Of a stretch of DNA of 15,489 bases, positions 15,126-15,489 are shown piece after piece (the first letter of the stretch is position 1; every line of letters begins with the position of its first letter). The stretch spans positions 1-15,489 of the forward strand of contig CBFGRV010000065.1 in the NCBI GenBank assembly GCA_965651265.1, in the 5' to 3' direction. This DNA is from CBFGRV01 sp965651265 (GTDB lineage Bacteria > Bacteroidota > Rhodothermia > Rhodothermales > VXPQ01). A program made the translations under genes and the position numbers. The notes beneath the pieces are model-generated. The model did no database searches and was not told the origin of the DNA. It saw only the letters and a program-made list of their open reading frames with translations.

Positions 15126-15154
15126 TTGACACTCATAGGTTAGACGTGCAAAAC
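15126..15154 (+). promoter_or_regulatory. candidate -35 element upstream of the sigma-factor gene
   Basis: A perfect TTGACA lies at 15126-15131. The hexamer 17 bp further on (CAAAAC, 15149-15154) matches the -10 consensus poorly. It sits in the 91-bp divergent spacer and would serve the sigma-factor gene, starting within about 20 bp of its ATG. Confidence 0.3.
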
Positions 15155-15172
15155 AGGGAAAACTAATCGGTC

Positions 15173-15489
15173 ATGAGAGAACACACATCGGATGAGACGG
15201 GGCTGGTCGCCGCAGCGGCCAAAGGCGACGCAGCCGCGTTTAGTCGGCTCATCGGACCCATCCGGCGCGATCTTCATCTCCTTTGCTACCGCATGATGGG
15301 ATCATACCACGATGCGGAAGACGTCCTGCAGGATGCTCAACTCAAGGCCTGGCGCGGTATCGAGAGCTATGACGGACGCGCGAGTTTTGGCACCTGGATG
15401 TTCAGCGTGACGACGAACGCATGTCTCGACGCGCTGACGAGCAGAAAGCCGAAATGGCTGATCGGTACGTGCGTGCGTGGGAAGCCGGG
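15173..15489 (+). CDS. ECF sigma-70 family sigma factor, SigG-like (3' end cut by window)
   Basis: The first 105 codons are present and the frame is open to the last base. Region 2 is clear: GLVAAAAKGDAAAFSRLI, then DLHLLCYRMMGSYHDAEDVL and the LKAW helix (core-binding region 2.1-2.2), and GRASFGTWMFSVTTNACLDAL (regions 2.3-2.4, -10 recognition). The CYRMxGS and TNACLDAL wording is typical of the SigG-like ECF group, whose members usually carry a C-terminal SnoaL-like domain; here that part and region 4 lie beyond the window. GGGA about 13 bp upstream is a weak, distant RBS. It is divergent from the VOC gene. No anti-sigma gene is visible on this side. Confidence 0.88.
   Translation, partial: MREHTSDETGLVAAAAKGDAAAFSRLIGPIRRDLHLLCYRMMGSYHDAEDVLQDAQLKAWRGIESYDGRASFGTWMFSVTTNACLDALTSRKPKWLIGTCVRGKP

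Noticed and set aside
14476..15144. attC-like core sequences (GGCTAAC near 14484, GTTAGAC near 15139) that might mark integron cassettes
   Set aside because: No matching partner core at attC distance and no paired stem between them; neighbouring genes are in both orientations.
1..15489. CD-NTase, CRISPR array, toxin-antitoxin pair, transposase or tRNA
   Set aside because: I looked for the cyclase GS/DxD motif, regular spaced repeats, transposase DDE-type blocks and tRNA-like arms by eye and found none convincing; only a computed search could exclude them.

Overview
The window is GC-rich bacterial chromosomal DNA, with mostly GC-ending codons and tightly packed genes. I see no rRNA, tRNA, CRISPR array or insertion sequence. 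The phylum cannot be fixed from the sequence. Lipoproteins, a second (Na+-type) F-ATPase and a TACTTTG-like -10 element near 12212 would fit an environmental, soil or marine lineage such as Gemmatimonadota or Rhodothermota, but that is a weak inference.

Left part (1-3828): a putative nucleotide-signalling or defence pair. A TIR-STING protein (+ strand, best start about 405, end 1403) is converged upon by a large minus-strand gene (3828 to 1381). That gene encodes a 2TM protein with two Rossmann (TrkA_N/RCK-like) segments and a C-terminal ryanodine-receptor (RyR) domain. The 3' ends of the two genes overlap by 23 bp. TIR-STING proteins are known effectors of CBASS anti-phage systems, and RyR and TrkA_N domains have been linked by comparative genomics to nucleotide-centred conflict systems. 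No CD-NTase (cyclic nucleotide synthase) is visible in the window, so the signal producer either lies to the left of base 1 or is encoded elsewhere.

Middle part (4027-12149): a metal-dependent amidohydrolase lipoprotein gene sits only 10 bp upstream of a complete nine-gene N-ATPase operon in the order atpD-C-Q-R-B-E-F-A-G. There is no separate atpH (delta); the long b subunit carries a delta-like C-terminus. The c subunit has a full Na+-ligand set with two carboxylates (E30, E63, S64, S65, Y68), so the complex is predicted to be a Na+-translocating ATPase. Between atpD and atpC lies a 25-codon ORF made by a 36-bp tandem duplication and joined to both neighbours by ATGA stop/start overlaps.

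Right part (12150-15489): an accessory stretch. It holds a small, apparently internally deleted secreted-protein gene (12287-12645), a RibD_C/DHFR-like reductase, a zinc-ribbon membrane protein with a strong RBS, and a minus-strand PhnB-like VOC protein divergent from a SigG-like ECF sigma factor that is cut by the window edge. The spacers between these genes (12646-13017 and 13585-13977) hold little recognisable structure.
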